Part shown: piece by piece, positions 33,914 to 42,800 of the stretch
How the letters are laid out: each line of letters opens with the position of its first letter
Position numbering within the stretch: position 1 is the first letter of the stretch
Source of the DNA: an uncultured Planctomycetota bacterium
Lineage (GTDB): Bacteria; Planctomycetota; Phycisphaerae; Phycisphaerales; UBA5793
DNA: 46,547 nucleotides
Assembly: GCA_900696685.1 (NCBI GenBank)
Contig: CAADHA010000063.1
Span: 1 to 46,547 of the forward strand
Direction: 5' to 3'
Notes under the pieces: generated by a model
Told to the model about the DNA's origin: nothing
Database searches by the model: none
The model's input: only the letters and a program-made list of their open reading frames with translations
Translations under genes and position numbers: made by a program

Positions 33914-36124
33914 TCAGAGTCGCGCCATCAGGATGACGTTGCGCGGACACTCCGCGGCGCACACGCCGCAGCCCTTGCAGTATTCATAGTCGAAGATGAA
34001 CTCGTGCCCGACGCGTTTGAGCACGCCCTCGGGACAGTAGGTCACACAGCGGTCGCACTCGTTGCACACGCCGCAACTGAGGCAGCGGACCGCCTCGGCC
34101 GGATCGGCCAGTCCCGCGTGGACCTCCTCCTGATCGAAGCGGCGCTCCTCGGCGGGGCGCGACATGCCGTGATGCGACGGGGCCGACTCGAACAGGTGCA
34201 GTTTCATCGCGCCGCTGCGGATGACCTCCTCGCCGCGCGTCGGCGGCGGCGCGAGGTCTTCGCCGCTGAACACGGAGTGGATGCCCAGGGCCGCACGCCG
34301 GCCGCTGCCGATCGCCGCCGCCACCGTCCCGTCGCCGGTCGCCAGGTCGCCGATCGCGTAGACCGGCGTCTGGAGCAGGCCCAGCACATCCTCCCCGTCG
34401 CGCACCTCCGTTCCCTCGGGAAACACCGAGAGATCGGGCGACTGCCCCAGCGCCAGCAGCACGCGGTCGGCCTCCACGCGAAAGTCCGATCCGGCGATCT
34501 CAACCGGCCGGCGCCGGCCCGAGGCGTCCGGTTCGCCGAGTTGCATCCGCCGGCAGATGAGACCGAGACGCGCCTCGCCCCCGCCCCGCTCGATGCGAAC
34601 GGGCAGCGTGAGATAGTCGCACGCGACTCCCTCTTCGATGGCTTCATCAATCTCCTCGGCAATCGCAGGCATTTCCTCGAGGGTGCGGCGGTAGACGATG
34701 CGCACTCTGCGGGCGCCCAGGCGCAGGGCCGATCGCGCCGCATCGAATGCGGTGTTGCCTCCGCCGACCACGACGACCCGCTCGCCGTCCACGCGCATCT
34801 CGCCGCGATTGGCGCGATCAAGAAAATCGATGCCCTGCATGACCGACTCGTCGTCGCCGGTCGAGCCGAGGTCGAGGCTGCGAAGTTCCGCAAGGCCGGT
34901 GGCGACGAGCACGGCATCAAACTCCGAGGCGAGATCAAAGAGACGCCGCCGGTCGATGCGCGTGTTCCGCACCACTTCAACGCCGAGGTCGAGGATGCGA
35001 TCGATCTCGCGGTCGAGCACGTCGCGCGGCAGACGGTAGGGGGGAATGCCGGTGCGCAGCAGGCCTCCGAGCGCCGGCCCGCCTTCCACGATCATCACCT
35101 GGTAGCCGAGCAGCGCGAGGTGATACGCCGCGCTCAGGCCCGCCGGGCCCGAGCCGATGACCGCAATCTGCTGCGCGCGGAAGGAGCGCGGCCGCAGGGA
35201 GCACTTTCCGTGATCGCCGGCATAGCGCTCCAGTTCGCGCACGTTCACGGCTTCGTCGAGGCTGAGGCGATTGCACGACTCCATGCACGGAGCAGGGCAC
35301 ACCCGCCCGCAGATCGAGGGAAAGGGCGTGGTGCGCAGCAGGATTTCAAGGGCTTCGTCCGTCTGCTTGAGCGCCAGCGCCTGGAGGAAGCCCTGGACAT
35401 CGTTGCCCGCGGGGCAGACGTGGTTGCAAGGCGGTGTCCACTCGCGGCGCCGGGGCTGCTGCGTCGCCCACTGGCCGGTGCGGATGCCCGGTCGCTCTGC
35501 CCCGCCGCCATCGACGATTCCGCGCACGCGGGCCGTCGGCGGCGCGATCCGCCGCGGAGCCGCTCCCGTCCGGTCGATGTCATCGACGATCACGACGCGC
35601 TCAAACGCCTCCGCTGCGGCGTCGAAGTTCCGTCCGCGGAAGGCGAGATGTTCCAGCGCTGCCCGCACGGATTCGAGATCGAAGTCGAGGAGGCGCGCGA
35701 CGGCCCCCGCCAGCGCCGTGTTCACAATCGGCACGCTGCGCGTTCCCAGTTCGTGCCGCCGCGCGATCGACGTCGCATCCACCGTCGCCGCGCGATAGCC
35801 GGGAAACTGCTCGGCGAACTCGTAGGGGAATCGGTCGGTGTTGATGAGAATCCAGCCGCCGGGCTTGAGGCCGGCGGTGATCGCCGGCCCGACGAGCGTC
35901 GGATCGAGCACGATGACGTGATCCGGCTCGTAGATGAGATTGCGGTTGGTGATCGGCTCGCGATCGTATCGGCAGAAGGCCTGGAGCGGAGCGCCGGTTC
36001 GCTCGGCGGCGTACAGGCCGAATGCCTGCACCGAGTCGCCCTTGAGGAACCGAGCCGTGGCGATGATCTTGGCGAGCGTCACGCCGCCCTGTCCGCCCCG
36101 GCCGTGGATTCGGATTTCGATCAT
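33914..36124 (-). CDS. Fusion: Por gamma subunit - GltD-like flavoprotein - ferredoxin (Por delta)
   Basis: 736 residues in three parts. 1-180: PorG (MIEIRIHGRGGQGGVTLAK). About 215-640: GltD-like NAD(P)H oxidoreductase with N-terminal cluster cysteines 233, 237, 272, 276, 280, 284, an FAD motif GSGPAGLSAAYHL at 324, an NAD(P) motif VVVGGGNTAFDAA at 451 and the closing FAD segment YAIGDLATGDG. About 680-736: PorD-type ferredoxin with two CxxCxxCxxxCP motifs (Cys687-697 and 716-726). The layout suggests electrons from pyruvate can reach NAD(P)+ directly, or the reverse, within one complex. First gene of the por operon; AAGGG precedes the start. Confidence 0.9.
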   Translation of the reverse strand: MIEIRIHGRGGQGGVTLAKIIATARFLKGDSVQAFGLYAAERTGAPLQAFCRYDREPITNRNLIYEPDHVIVLDPTLVGPAITAGLKPGGWILINTDRFPYEFAEQFPGYRAATVDATSIARRHELGTRSVPIVNTALAGAVARLLDFDLESVRAALEHLAFRGRNFDAAAEAFERVVIVDDIDRTGAAPRRIAPPTARVRGIVDGGGAERPGIRTGQWATQQPRRREWTPPCNHVCPAGNDVQGFLQALALKQTDEALEILLRTTPFPSICGRVCPAPCMESCNRLSLDEAVNVRELERYAGDHGKCSLRPRSFRAQQIAVIGSGPAGLSAAYHLALLGYQVMIVEGGPALGGLLRTGIPPYRLPRDVLDREIDRILDLGVEVVRNTRIDRRRLFDLASEFDAVLVATGLAELRSLDLGSTGDDESVMQGIDFLDRANRGEMRVDGERVVVVGGGNTAFDAARSALRLGARRVRIVYRRTLEEMPAIAEEIDEAIEEGVACDYLTLPVRIERGGGEARLGLICRRMQLGEPDASGRRRPVEIAGSDFRVEADRVLLALGQSPDLSVFPEGTEVRDGEDVLGLLQTPVYAIGDLATGDGTVAAAIGSGRRAALGIHSVFSGEDLAPPPTRGEEVIRSGAMKLHLFESAPSHHGMSRPAEERRFDQEEVHAGLADPAEAVRCLSCGVCNECDRCVTYCPEGVLKRVGHEFIFDYEYCKGCGVCAAECPRNVILMARL

Positions 36125-36369
36125 TGCACGCCCTTTGCGCGGTCATCAACCGGAAGCCTGATACCGGACACGCAGCGACAGCGTGGGCGCCGCCTCATCT
36201 CCGCGGCCGCCGGTCGTGCCCAACCGTCTCTTCTCCGGATTATCGAGGCCGCGCCGTCGAGGGCATACGGGGCGAAATCCCCGAAACAGCGGAAATCCCC
36301 TGCTACAGCGGCCTATGCGTGATTCGGTGCGCGAACTCGATTCCGTGCTTCCGATTGCAGCCCGTCGGC

Positions 36370-36876
36370 TCAACCGAAGGCCGGACCGAGGCCGAAGGCC
36401 GGCCGCAGTGTCGAGATCTGTCCGGCGTGGTAGCCTTCGTGCCACGCGGCGAAGTGGGCCACGTCACGCATCGTCAGAGCGTAAGGCTGCCAGCGACTCG
36501 GCGTCGGTTCGTCCAGTTGAGACTCGGTCATGTCTGTCAGCCACGCGGTGAGAGCCTCGCGCCGCTCGCGGAACGCCTGCTTTACTTCGTTCCAGGGCGG
36601 ATAACGGCTCGCGTCGCTCGTCGGCGTCGACCCGCCCGCGAACATCCTGTGCCAGGACTCGGGCAGAGCGAGGTCTCGACCGGCGAATTGATTGAGGAAG
36701 TAATCGTCGGTGCAGGCGATGTGCCCGACGATCCACATCACGTGATTGTGCGACGGACCGGGCTGCGCGCAGAGTTGATCGGCCGGTATGTCCTTGATGA
36801 GGCGGAGAACGGACCCGCGCGAGAATCTCAGCCGATGAAGGTGACTCGCCGCAGGTCGTGCCGGTCGCGCGCTCAT
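36370..36876 (-). CDS. DinB-like superfamily protein
   Basis: 168 residues forming a four-helix bundle of the DinB/YfiT type. Putative metal histidines are in HNHVMWIVGHI and in HFAAWHEGYHAGQ. Relatives include thiol-dependent enzymes using mycothiol or bacillithiol and stress-induced proteins of unknown activity. The start at 36876 has GGGAG upstream; a longer frame overlaps the tRNA gene region and is rejected. It lies 69 bases after tRNA-Cys on the same strand. Confidence 0.8.
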   Translation of the reverse strand: MSARPARPAASHLHRLRFSRGSVLRLIKDIPADQLCAQPGPSHNHVMWIVGHIACTDDYFLNQFAGRDLALPESWHRMFAGGSTPTSDASRYPPWNEVKQAFRERREALTAWLTDMTESQLDEPTPSRWQPYALTMRDVAHFAAWHEGYHAGQISTLRPAFGLGPAFG

Positions 36877-36945
36877 GCGAATCTCCCGGTCGAATCGTGG
36901 CTTGAAGGTCGTCCGAGGAGCCCGGTGACGAAGATTTCCGCCCAA

Positions 36946-37019
36946 AGGCCGGAGCGGGATTCGAACCCGCGAATAACGGATTTGCAATCCGTCCCCTTGG
37001 ACCGCTTGGGTATCCGGCC
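36946..37019 (-). tRNA. tRNA-Cys (GCA)
   Basis: A 74-base cloverleaf on the minus strand: acceptor GGCCGGA/TCCGGCC, D stem CCC/GGG, anticodon stem ACGGA/TCCGT with loop TTGCAAA (anticodon GCA, 36985-36983), T stem GCGGG/CCCGC with TTCGAAT loop, and discriminator U73, which is the main identity base of tRNA-Cys. The CCA end is not encoded. Confidence 0.96.
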
Positions 37020-37078
37020 GCGGCAGGAGAGGGTAGACGAGTGCGGCAAAGAGGACAACGCGGCCCGAATCGCGGCGA

Positions 37079-38356
37079 TCACGCGCCCCAGGGATGGTCG
37101 CGCTGGGGGGCCTTCATCACTTCGTCGAGGACGGTAGTCGCGAAGCCGCCGCGCGGGAGTTCGAAGTCCAGGCGGATGTAGGGTCCGCGGTCGTCGCTGC
37201 CTGCGGAGACGCTGCTTTCGCGGACGGCGAGACGGAGAGAGCGGCGCGTGCCGCGCACTTCGACGGGCGCGGCGATGAAGTGATCGAGCGTGACGGCCGT
37301 GGCGTGGAGGGCGGCGAGTTCGACGACGTCGATCTTTCCCTCAGCCCGCATCATCTCGCCGCCCCAGAGAGGCCCGGTGGGGGAGATGACAAGGTCGCCG
37401 AAGCGGCGGATGACGGACTCGTCGACAAGTTCATCGGGTCCGACGCGAAAGAGGTTGTGGCTGTCGTCGGTTCGCCCGACGATGTCGCCTTCGACGAGCG
37501 TCTCGAATCGCCCTTCGTCGAGACGGCGCGCAAGGACGTGATTGAAGACGGCGGACTGAAAGGCGCTGAGAAAGAAGCGAAGCGCCGGCTCGGACGCATC
37601 GTGCACGGCATCGCGCGGATTGCGGCCGGCGGCGAGGGAGGCGAGGATGCCGCGTTCGATGGAAGCGGAGGAAGGCCATGCCTTGATTGCGGCGTCGAGA
37701 TCGCCGCGCGCGTAGGCGGCGCGTGCCTCACCCGCGTGATCGTCTCCGACCTCGGCCGGCCCGAGGAGGAGGTCGCACAGGCCCTGCCAGTCTGCAAGGA
37801 GGTAGCGCCGGCCGATCTCGTGGTTGTTGCGGTGAAAGCCAAAGCGCTGCTCCCCGATGAAGTTGGGCACGCCGACGCGCTCGAGGCGCGAAAGGATGCG
37901 TTTGACGCGGCCGACCTCGCGCACGTCGACATCGCGGATGAGGATGGAGAACCGGTTGCCGCGCAGGTGGCCGACGCGGAGCTTGTTGCGGTGGCGGTCC
38001 GACCAGAGGATGCGGACTCCGCCGACGTTGAGCTGCTCAGCGATGCGGTGCGGATCGCCGTGCGTCAGGTGGACGGAGAGGAGTTGTCGCGTGACGGCGA
38101 CCTTGTCCTTCATTCCTGCGTAGCCGATCGCACCGATGGAGACGCCGAGTTGCGAGGCGATCTCCCGGACCACGCTGAGGGTCGGCCGCTCGATCTTCTC
38201 GATGTAGAGATAGACGTGCTCACCCGAGCCGCACGGCTCGTAGAGCGGGAGTTCCTCGACGAGGAAGTCCTCCGGGCGGACTTTGAGGCGGCCTCCAATC
38301 CCCGGTTCGTCTGTCGTCAGGAATCGGCGCGGAGTCCCGACGAACGATTCGATCAT
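37079..38356 (-). CDS. truD: tRNA pseudouridine(13) synthase TruD
   Basis: 425 residues, longer than the E. coli enzyme (349). Converts U13 of tRNA-Glu to pseudouridine. The catalytic region GYAGMKDKVAVTRQ carries Asp84; other family landmarks are VRPEDFLVEELPLYEPCGSG at the start, LRGNRFSILIRDV, and GVPNFIGEQRFGFHRNNHEIG. The C-terminal third includes the TRUD insertion domain. Its ATG shares one base with the TAA stop of the upstream gene (TAATG), so translation is coupled to the DUF151 protein. Confidence 0.93.
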   Translation of the reverse strand: MIESFVGTPRRFLTTDEPGIGGRLKVRPEDFLVEELPLYEPCGSGEHVYLYIEKIERPTLSVVREIASQLGVSIGAIGYAGMKDKVAVTRQLLSVHLTHGDPHRIAEQLNVGGVRILWSDRHRNKLRVGHLRGNRFSILIRDVDVREVGRVKRILSRLERVGVPNFIGEQRFGFHRNNHEIGRRYLLADWQGLCDLLLGPAEVGDDHAGEARAAYARGDLDAAIKAWPSSASIERGILASLAAGRNPRDAVHDASEPALRFFLSAFQSAVFNHVLARRLDEGRFETLVEGDIVGRTDDSHNLFRVGPDELVDESVIRRFGDLVISPTGPLWGGEMMRAEGKIDVVELAALHATAVTLDHFIAAPVEVRGTRRSLRLAVRESSVSAGSDDRGPYIRLDFELPRGGFATTVLDEVMKAPQRDHPWGA

Positions 38357-38763
38357 TACGTCGGCTCCTCGCTGGAAGCGGCTTCGAGCACCTTCTCCTC
38401 GACGAGGATGGGCACGTTGTTCGCCACGCCGAGGGCGATCGCGTCGCTGGGCCGGCTGTCGATCTCGACTTCGCGTCCGTTCTGCTTCACGATCAGTCGC
38501 GCGAAGAAGGTGTTGTCCGTGAGGTCGTGGATGACGATCTGCTCGAGGCGGCCGCCGAGCGACTCGATCGCGGCGGCGAGGAGGTCATGCGTCTGAGGGC
38601 GCGGCGGCTCGATGCCCTTGAGCCGCCGCTCGATCGCCTGCGCCTCGGGCAGGCCGATGGCGATAGGGAAACTGCGCTCTCCGTCGACTTCCTGGAGTTC
38701 GATGAACTGGAGGTCCTTGAGTTCCCGGATGAAGATGCGGCTCAGTTCCATCCGCACAGCCAT
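38356..38763 (-). CDS. Bifunctional nuclease family protein (DUF151)
   Basis: 135 residues matching the BFN/DUF151 domain: FPIAIGLPEAQAIERRLKG, RPQTHDLLAAAIESLGG, DNTFFARLIVKQNG and EIDSRPSDAIALGVANNVPI. Plant members were described as nucleases; in bacteria the role is unclear. GGAGG lies seven bases upstream of the start. First of a two-gene unit with truD through a TAATG overlap, hinting at a shared role in RNA metabolism, which is inference only. Confidence 0.9.
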   Translation of the reverse strand: MAVRMELSRIFIRELKDLQFIELQEVDGERSFPIAIGLPEAQAIERRLKGIEPPRPQTHDLLAAAIESLGGRLEQIVIHDLTDNTFFARLIVKQNGREVEIDSRPSDAIALGVANNVPILVEEKVLEAASSEEPT

Positions 38764-39079
38764 GGTTCGCCTCCGCCGGCGCGGCCTCGAGGGTGAGGTG
38801 CGCTGAGGGATGATATGCGCCGGCGCGAGGGTTACGGCGGGTTATCGGCAGGAGTGTCTCGGCGCCGGTGGCGACGCCCCGGCGGGCGGCGGCCCCATAA
38901 GGCGTCGTCAAGGCGCCGCGCCGCGCGGCGCACGATTCGGACGCGCCCACCCGTCGCAGACTCTACAGAGCATGAAGGCGCAGAGCGCCCCGGCGAAGGC
39001 GGCGGGGGATTCTCGACTTCCGCGCCGAAGGGGCCGATGCCTGACGCCGGGGCGTCGCCCCGGGGATGGGAGGTTGATC
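38764..39079. other. Divergent intergenic region
   Basis: 316 bases between the DUF151 gene (minus) and the MshEN-domain gene (plus). Very GC-rich, with a small GGGGC-GTC-GCCCC hairpin at 39048-39060 just before the ribosome site of the downstream gene. No gene, RNA or clear promoter is visible; upstream extension of the plus-strand frame through this region gives low-complexity protein and is rejected. Confidence 0.4.
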
Positions 39080-39553
39080 ATGCTGCGTCTCGGCGAACTT
39101 CTGGTCCAACTCGGCCACCTCACGGAGGAACAGGTCGAGGAGATCCTTGCCGCACAGCGCCAAGGCGGGCGGCCCTTCGGCTACCTCGCCGAGAAACTCT
39201 TCGGACTGAGCGTCCAGGACATCGAAGGCGCCTGGGCACGGCAGTACGAGATGCTCACCGGCACCGTCGACCTCCGCAAGGAGCGCATCGACCGCGAAGT
39301 GGGCTCGCTTGTGAGCAGGCGGCAGGCGTGGCAGTTCGGCATCGTCCCGCTGCGGCGGCACGGCAGCGAACTCTTCGTCGGCACGACGGTCGAGCACCTT
39401 CCCCGCGCCGTCCGCTTCGTCACCTGGCATATTGACGAGCCGGTCTCCTTCCTTGTCGCCACGATGGAGAGCCTCGAGTCGATGCTGCACAAGCACTACG
39501 ACCTGCCGGGCATGAGCCTGAAGCGCAGCCGTGTTACGGGACTCGCGGGGTAG
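39080..39553 (+). CDS. Stand-alone MshEN/GspE N-terminal domain protein
   Basis: 157 residues matching only the N-terminal regulatory domain of type II secretion / type IV pilus ATPases: LGELLVQLGHLTEEQVEEIL and FGYLAEKLFGLSVQDIEGA, then a second alpha/beta part with VSRRQAWQFGIVPLRRHGSE and LFVGTTVEHLPRAVRFVTW. Some such domains (MshEN) bind cyclic di-GMP. The ATPase domain is absent and the gene ends cleanly, so it may be a free regulator or adaptor. GGGAGG precedes ATG 39080. No pilus or secretion gene is adjacent. Confidence 0.72.
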   Translation: MLRLGELLVQLGHLTEEQVEEILAAQRQGGRPFGYLAEKLFGLSVQDIEGAWARQYEMLTGTVDLRKERIDREVGSLVSRRQAWQFGIVPLRRHGSELFVGTTVEHLPRAVRFVTWHIDEPVSFLVATMESLESMLHKHYDLPGMSLKRSRVTGLAG

Positions 39554-39600
39554 GGGGCAGATGATTCGACGAGCCTGGTCGACCGCGACGCGGCCGCCCC

Positions 39601-39619
39601 GCGAAGCGGAGCGCTTCGC
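39601..39619. terminator. Possible shared terminator hairpin
   Basis: GCGAAGC and GCTTCGC form a seven-base-pair stem with a five-base loop between two convergent genes. No T-run follows, so it is a weak call. Confidence 0.3.
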
Positions 39620-39642
39620 CTTCGGCGCGCTACACGCGCCCA

Positions 39643-40977
39643 TTAAGCCTTCACCACCCGCGCCCGCGGATAGTCCCTCATCACGTTGCGCGTGTCGATG
39701 ATGAGCCTCGAGTGCCGGGCGATCAGCGCCCAGTCGAACGCCTTGTGCGCCGTCGCAATCACGACGGCGTCGTACGTTGCCAGCGAATCCGCCGTCAACT
39801 CGACGCTGCTCAGGCCGAGATCGCCGTAGTGGCGCATCGCGTGCGTGCGCGGCACGTGCGGATCAGAGTAGTCCACCGCGCAAAGCGCCTCACGGAAGAG
39901 GTGGATCAACTCGAAACTGGGCGACTCGCGCACGTCATCAATGTCCGGCTTGTACGCCAGGCCGAGGATAAGAATGCGAGCGCGGGACCTGGGACTTGAG
40001 GCCGCAGGTTTGGGCGCATCCTGAACTGTCAGGGACGCAAGCGTGCGGCTCACGACCCACGCGGGCATCGAGTGGTTCACGTCGCCGGCCAGTTCGATGA
40101 ACCGCGCCGCCACGCCCGCCTGCTTTGCGCGCCACGCGAGATAGAACGGGTCGATTGGGATGCAATGCCCGCCCAGGCCCGGCCCGGGGTAGAAGGGCGC
40201 GAAGCCGAAGGGCTTGGTCGAAGCGGCCTCGATCACCTTCCACACGTCGATGCCCAGGCGGTCGAGCACGACCTTCATCTCGTTGACGAGCGCGATGTTG
40301 ACGGCGCGGTAGATGTTTTCGAGGAGTTTGGCCGCCTCGGCGATGTCCGCGCTTTCGACCGGCACGACGCGCTCGAACGCGGTCGCGTACAGCGCGACGG
40401 CCGCGTCGAGCGAGGGCTGATCGATCGCGCCGACCACCTTCGGGATCGCCGTGGTGGCGATGTCGCGCCGGCCCGGGTCTTCACGCTCCGGGCTGAACGC
40501 GAGGTGGCAGGGCACGCCGGCCGCATCGAGCACCGGCTTGAGGCGCTCCCGCGTCGTACCCGGATACGTCGTCGATTCGAGGACGACAAGTTGCGACCGC
40601 CCGCGCCGCCGCAGACCCTCCGCGACGCTCGCGATCGTCGCGTCGACGTAGGTCAAATCTGGCTGACCCGCTTCATCGAGCGGCGTGGGCACGCAGATGA
40701 GCACCGCGTCCGCCTCCGCGAGGCGCGCGGCATCGCCGGTCGGCTCGAAACGACCCGAATCGCGCATCTCGGCGACGAAGTCCGCCCCGAGGTGGCGCAA
40801 ATAACACTCGCCGCGGTTCAGGCGCTCGACCTTGGCCGGATCGTTGTCCAGCCCGATGACCCGGTGCCCCGCCCCCCACATCGCCCGCGCCAGTGGCAGT
40901 CCAACGTAGCCGAGGCCGATCACGGCGACGGTGAGACGGGTCGAATGCTCCGAGTGCGGTAGTCGATCGCCTGCCAT
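39643..40977 (-). CDS. Nucleotide-sugar dehydrogenase, UDP-N-acetylglucosamine 6-dehydrogenase type
   Basis: 444 residues of the UDP-glucose/GDP-mannose dehydrogenase superfamily. NAD motif VAVIGLGYVGLPLARAM at 17-33, the STTYPGTT loop, FSPEREDPG and IPKVVG, and the catalytic segment PGPGLGGHCIPIDPFYL with nucleophile Cys272. The FSPEREDPG and GGHCIPIDPFY combination is characteristic of WbpA/WbpO-like enzymes making UDP-HexNAcA for surface polysaccharides. The frame extends 86 codons upstream, but ATG 40977 begins the NAD-binding domain normally; its ribosome site is weak. Divergent from the DUF1800 gene; no glycosyltransferase is adjacent. Confidence 0.9.
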   Translation of the reverse strand: MAGDRLPHSEHSTRLTVAVIGLGYVGLPLARAMWGAGHRVIGLDNDPAKVERLNRGECYLRHLGADFVAEMRDSGRFEPTGDAARLAEADAVLICVPTPLDEAGQPDLTYVDATIASVAEGLRRRGRSQLVVLESTTYPGTTRERLKPVLDAAGVPCHLAFSPEREDPGRRDIATTAIPKVVGAIDQPSLDAAVALYATAFERVVPVESADIAEAAKLLENIYRAVNIALVNEMKVVLDRLGIDVWKVIEAASTKPFGFAPFYPGPGLGGHCIPIDPFYLAWRAKQAGVAARFIELAGDVNHSMPAWVVSRTLASLTVQDAPKPAASSPRSRARILILGLAYKPDIDDVRESPSFELIHLFREALCAVDYSDPHVPRTHAMRHYGDLGLSSVELTADSLATYDAVVIATAHKAFDWALIARHSRLIIDTRNVMRDYPRARVVKA

Positions 40978-41197
40978 TCTCGCATGATATAGGGTCGGCA
41001 AGACATCGACCGGGCGATCGAGTCGGCCCCAGTGACGCGCTTCGTGCTGAATGCCACCAGATTTCTGCGGCCATGGCCGGCCGGCGCCGGTATATTTGAG
41101 CAGTCTGCGGCCTGCCGCGAACGGGCAATAGGCCCGGCCGGGCGGACGTTGAACCGGCGAATCTGCCTGCGCTGATCCTGCCGATGAGGTGAGTGCC

Positions 41198-42715
41198 ATG
41201 ACGACTGCCGCACTGCAAACCACAGCCGCGCTCAAGCCGCTCAGGCCTTCCGACTTCGGCCACTGGCAGGCGCATCACCTGCTTCGCCGGGCGGGGTTCG
41301 GCGGCTCGCCCGAGCAGGTGCGGCTGCTGGTCGAGTGGGGACTTGACCGCAGCGTCGATCATCTCGTCAACTACGCCGACGTGCCGGTCGAACCGATCAG
41401 GGCCGACGACTTCCGCGGCGACATCATGCGGGCGCCCAGCCCCGAGGAGCGACTCGCTTTCCGCCAGGCGCAGCAGGCCCAGGACGAGGTCACTCTCGAG
41501 CGCCTCCAGCGCCTGCGCCAGGAGCGCGAGCAGCAGGATCGGCGGCAGGTGCGCGCCATGCAGCAGTGGTGGCTCAAGCGGATGATCGAGACGCCCCGCC
41601 CGCTCGAAGAGAAGATGACGCTCTTCTACCACGGCCACTTCGCCACGGGCTATCGCACGATCGAGAACAGTTACCACATGTTCCTTCAGAACCAGACCTT
41701 CCGCAAACACGCGGTGGGCAACTTCGCGGACCTGTGCTTCCAGATCATCCGCGACCCGGCGATGCTGGCGTACCTCGACAACAACGAGTCGCACCGCCAG
41801 CAGCCCAACGAGAACCTCGCGCGCGAACTGATGGAACTCTTCACGCTCGGCGAGGGCAACGGCTACACCGAAAGCGACATCAAGGAGGGCGCGCGTGCGC
41901 TGACCGGCTATTCCTTCGACGGCAACGAGTTCCTCTTCCGCAAGGACTTCCATGACGAGGGGCAGAAGACGATCTTCGGCCGGCGCGGCATGTACAACGG
42001 CGACGACTTCGTGAAGATGATCCTCGGCCGAACGTACTGCAGCGAGTTCATGTCGCTGAAACTCTACCGCTTCTTCGTCAACGACCTGCCGGAGGGGCCC
42101 GGCAGCGAGGCAAGGACCGTGATTCTCGATCTGGCGCAACTCATGCGGCAGAAGAAGTACGACATGGCGCCGGTGCTCGGCTCGCTGTTCCGCTCGGCCC
42201 ACTTCTACGCCGAGGCGAACATGGCGGGCCAGATCAAGTCGCCGGTGCAACTCGTCGTCGAGGCGGTGCGGTCGCTCAAGACGCCGATCATCGACCTCAA
42301 CATCCTCGTGGATGCGCTCGACCTGATGGGCCAGAGCATCTTTTTCCCGCCCTCGGTGAAGGGGTGGGACGGCGGGCGGTCGTGGATCAACACCTCGACG
42401 CTCTTTGTGCGACAGAACCTGCTCACGCACCTGCTCACGGGGCGCCTGCCCAGCGGCATCACGGGTTCATCGATCCGCTCGTCGTATGACGCGATGCACC
42501 TCCTGAGCCACCTGAGCAAGGATGACAGCGGGGAGTATGTTCTGGAGGATGCAGTGGACTTCCTCCTCAAGTCGTGCCTGGGGCCGAAGCCGCTTGAGGC
42601 CCGGCGAGCGGCGCTGCTCGAGTTTGCCAGGGCCAACGGCGGACGGGTGAACAACGAACTCGTGATCGGGCTGTTGTGCCTGATCACGGCGATGCCGGAG
42701 TATCAATTGTGTTGA
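41198..42715 (+). CDS. DUF1800 family protein
   Basis: 505 residues with the DUF1800 landmarks: HLLRRAGFGGSPEQVRLLVE near the start, EKMTLFYHGHFATGY, NENLARELMELFTLGEGNGY followed by ESDIKEGARALTGY, and SPVQLVVEAVRSLKT in the C-terminal half. Function is unknown. Families DUF1800 and DUF1501 are usually encoded side by side, as here, and are numerous in planctomycetes and other environmental phyla. An in-frame GTG three codons upstream exists, but ATG 41198 is better placed relative to GAGG. No signal peptide is apparent, unlike its partner. Confidence 0.9.
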   Translation: MTTAALQTTAALKPLRPSDFGHWQAHHLLRRAGFGGSPEQVRLLVEWGLDRSVDHLVNYADVPVEPIRADDFRGDIMRAPSPEERLAFRQAQQAQDEVTLERLQRLRQEREQQDRRQVRAMQQWWLKRMIETPRPLEEKMTLFYHGHFATGYRTIENSYHMFLQNQTFRKHAVGNFADLCFQIIRDPAMLAYLDNNESHRQQPNENLARELMELFTLGEGNGYTESDIKEGARALTGYSFDGNEFLFRKDFHDEGQKTIFGRRGMYNGDDFVKMILGRTYCSEFMSLKLYRFFVNDLPEGPGSEARTVILDLAQLMRQKKYDMAPVLGSLFRSAHFYAEANMAGQIKSPVQLVVEAVRSLKTPIIDLNILVDALDLMGQSIFFPPSVKGWDGGRSWINTSTLFVRQNLLTHLLTGRLPSGITGSSIRSSYDAMHLLSHLSKDDSGEYVLEDAVDFLLKSCLGPKPLEARRAALLEFARANGGRVNNELVIGLLCLITAMPEYQLC

Positions 42716-42745
42716 GGGAGATGCAACACACGTTCGCAGATGCAT

Positions 42746-42776
42746 CCCACGATTCGCAGAGCCTCATCGTGGGCGT
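42746..42776 (+). repeat. Dispersed hairpin repeat, copy 2
   Basis: Left arm CCCACGAT (42746-42753), loop TCGCAGAGCCTC, perfect right arm ATCGTGGG (42766-42773), then CGT. It lies inside the DUF1800-DUF1501 operon, 24 bases before the DUF1501 start. TTCGCAGA, the loop-proximal octamer, also occurs just upstream at 42733-42740. Confidence 0.85.
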
Positions 42777-42800
42777 GGCACGTGTGAGTGAAAGGAAACG

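Noticed and set aside
36268..36283. CGGGG-CGAAAT-CCCCG hairpin downstream of the DinB-like gene
   Set aside because: Short stem, no T-run, about 85 bases past the stop; not enough to call a terminator.
34004..36322. A 772-codon plus-strand open frame opposite the Por fusion gene
   Set aside because: Composition is that of a codon shadow and no family motif is seen; the minus frame shows FAD, NAD(P) and iron-sulfur motifs.
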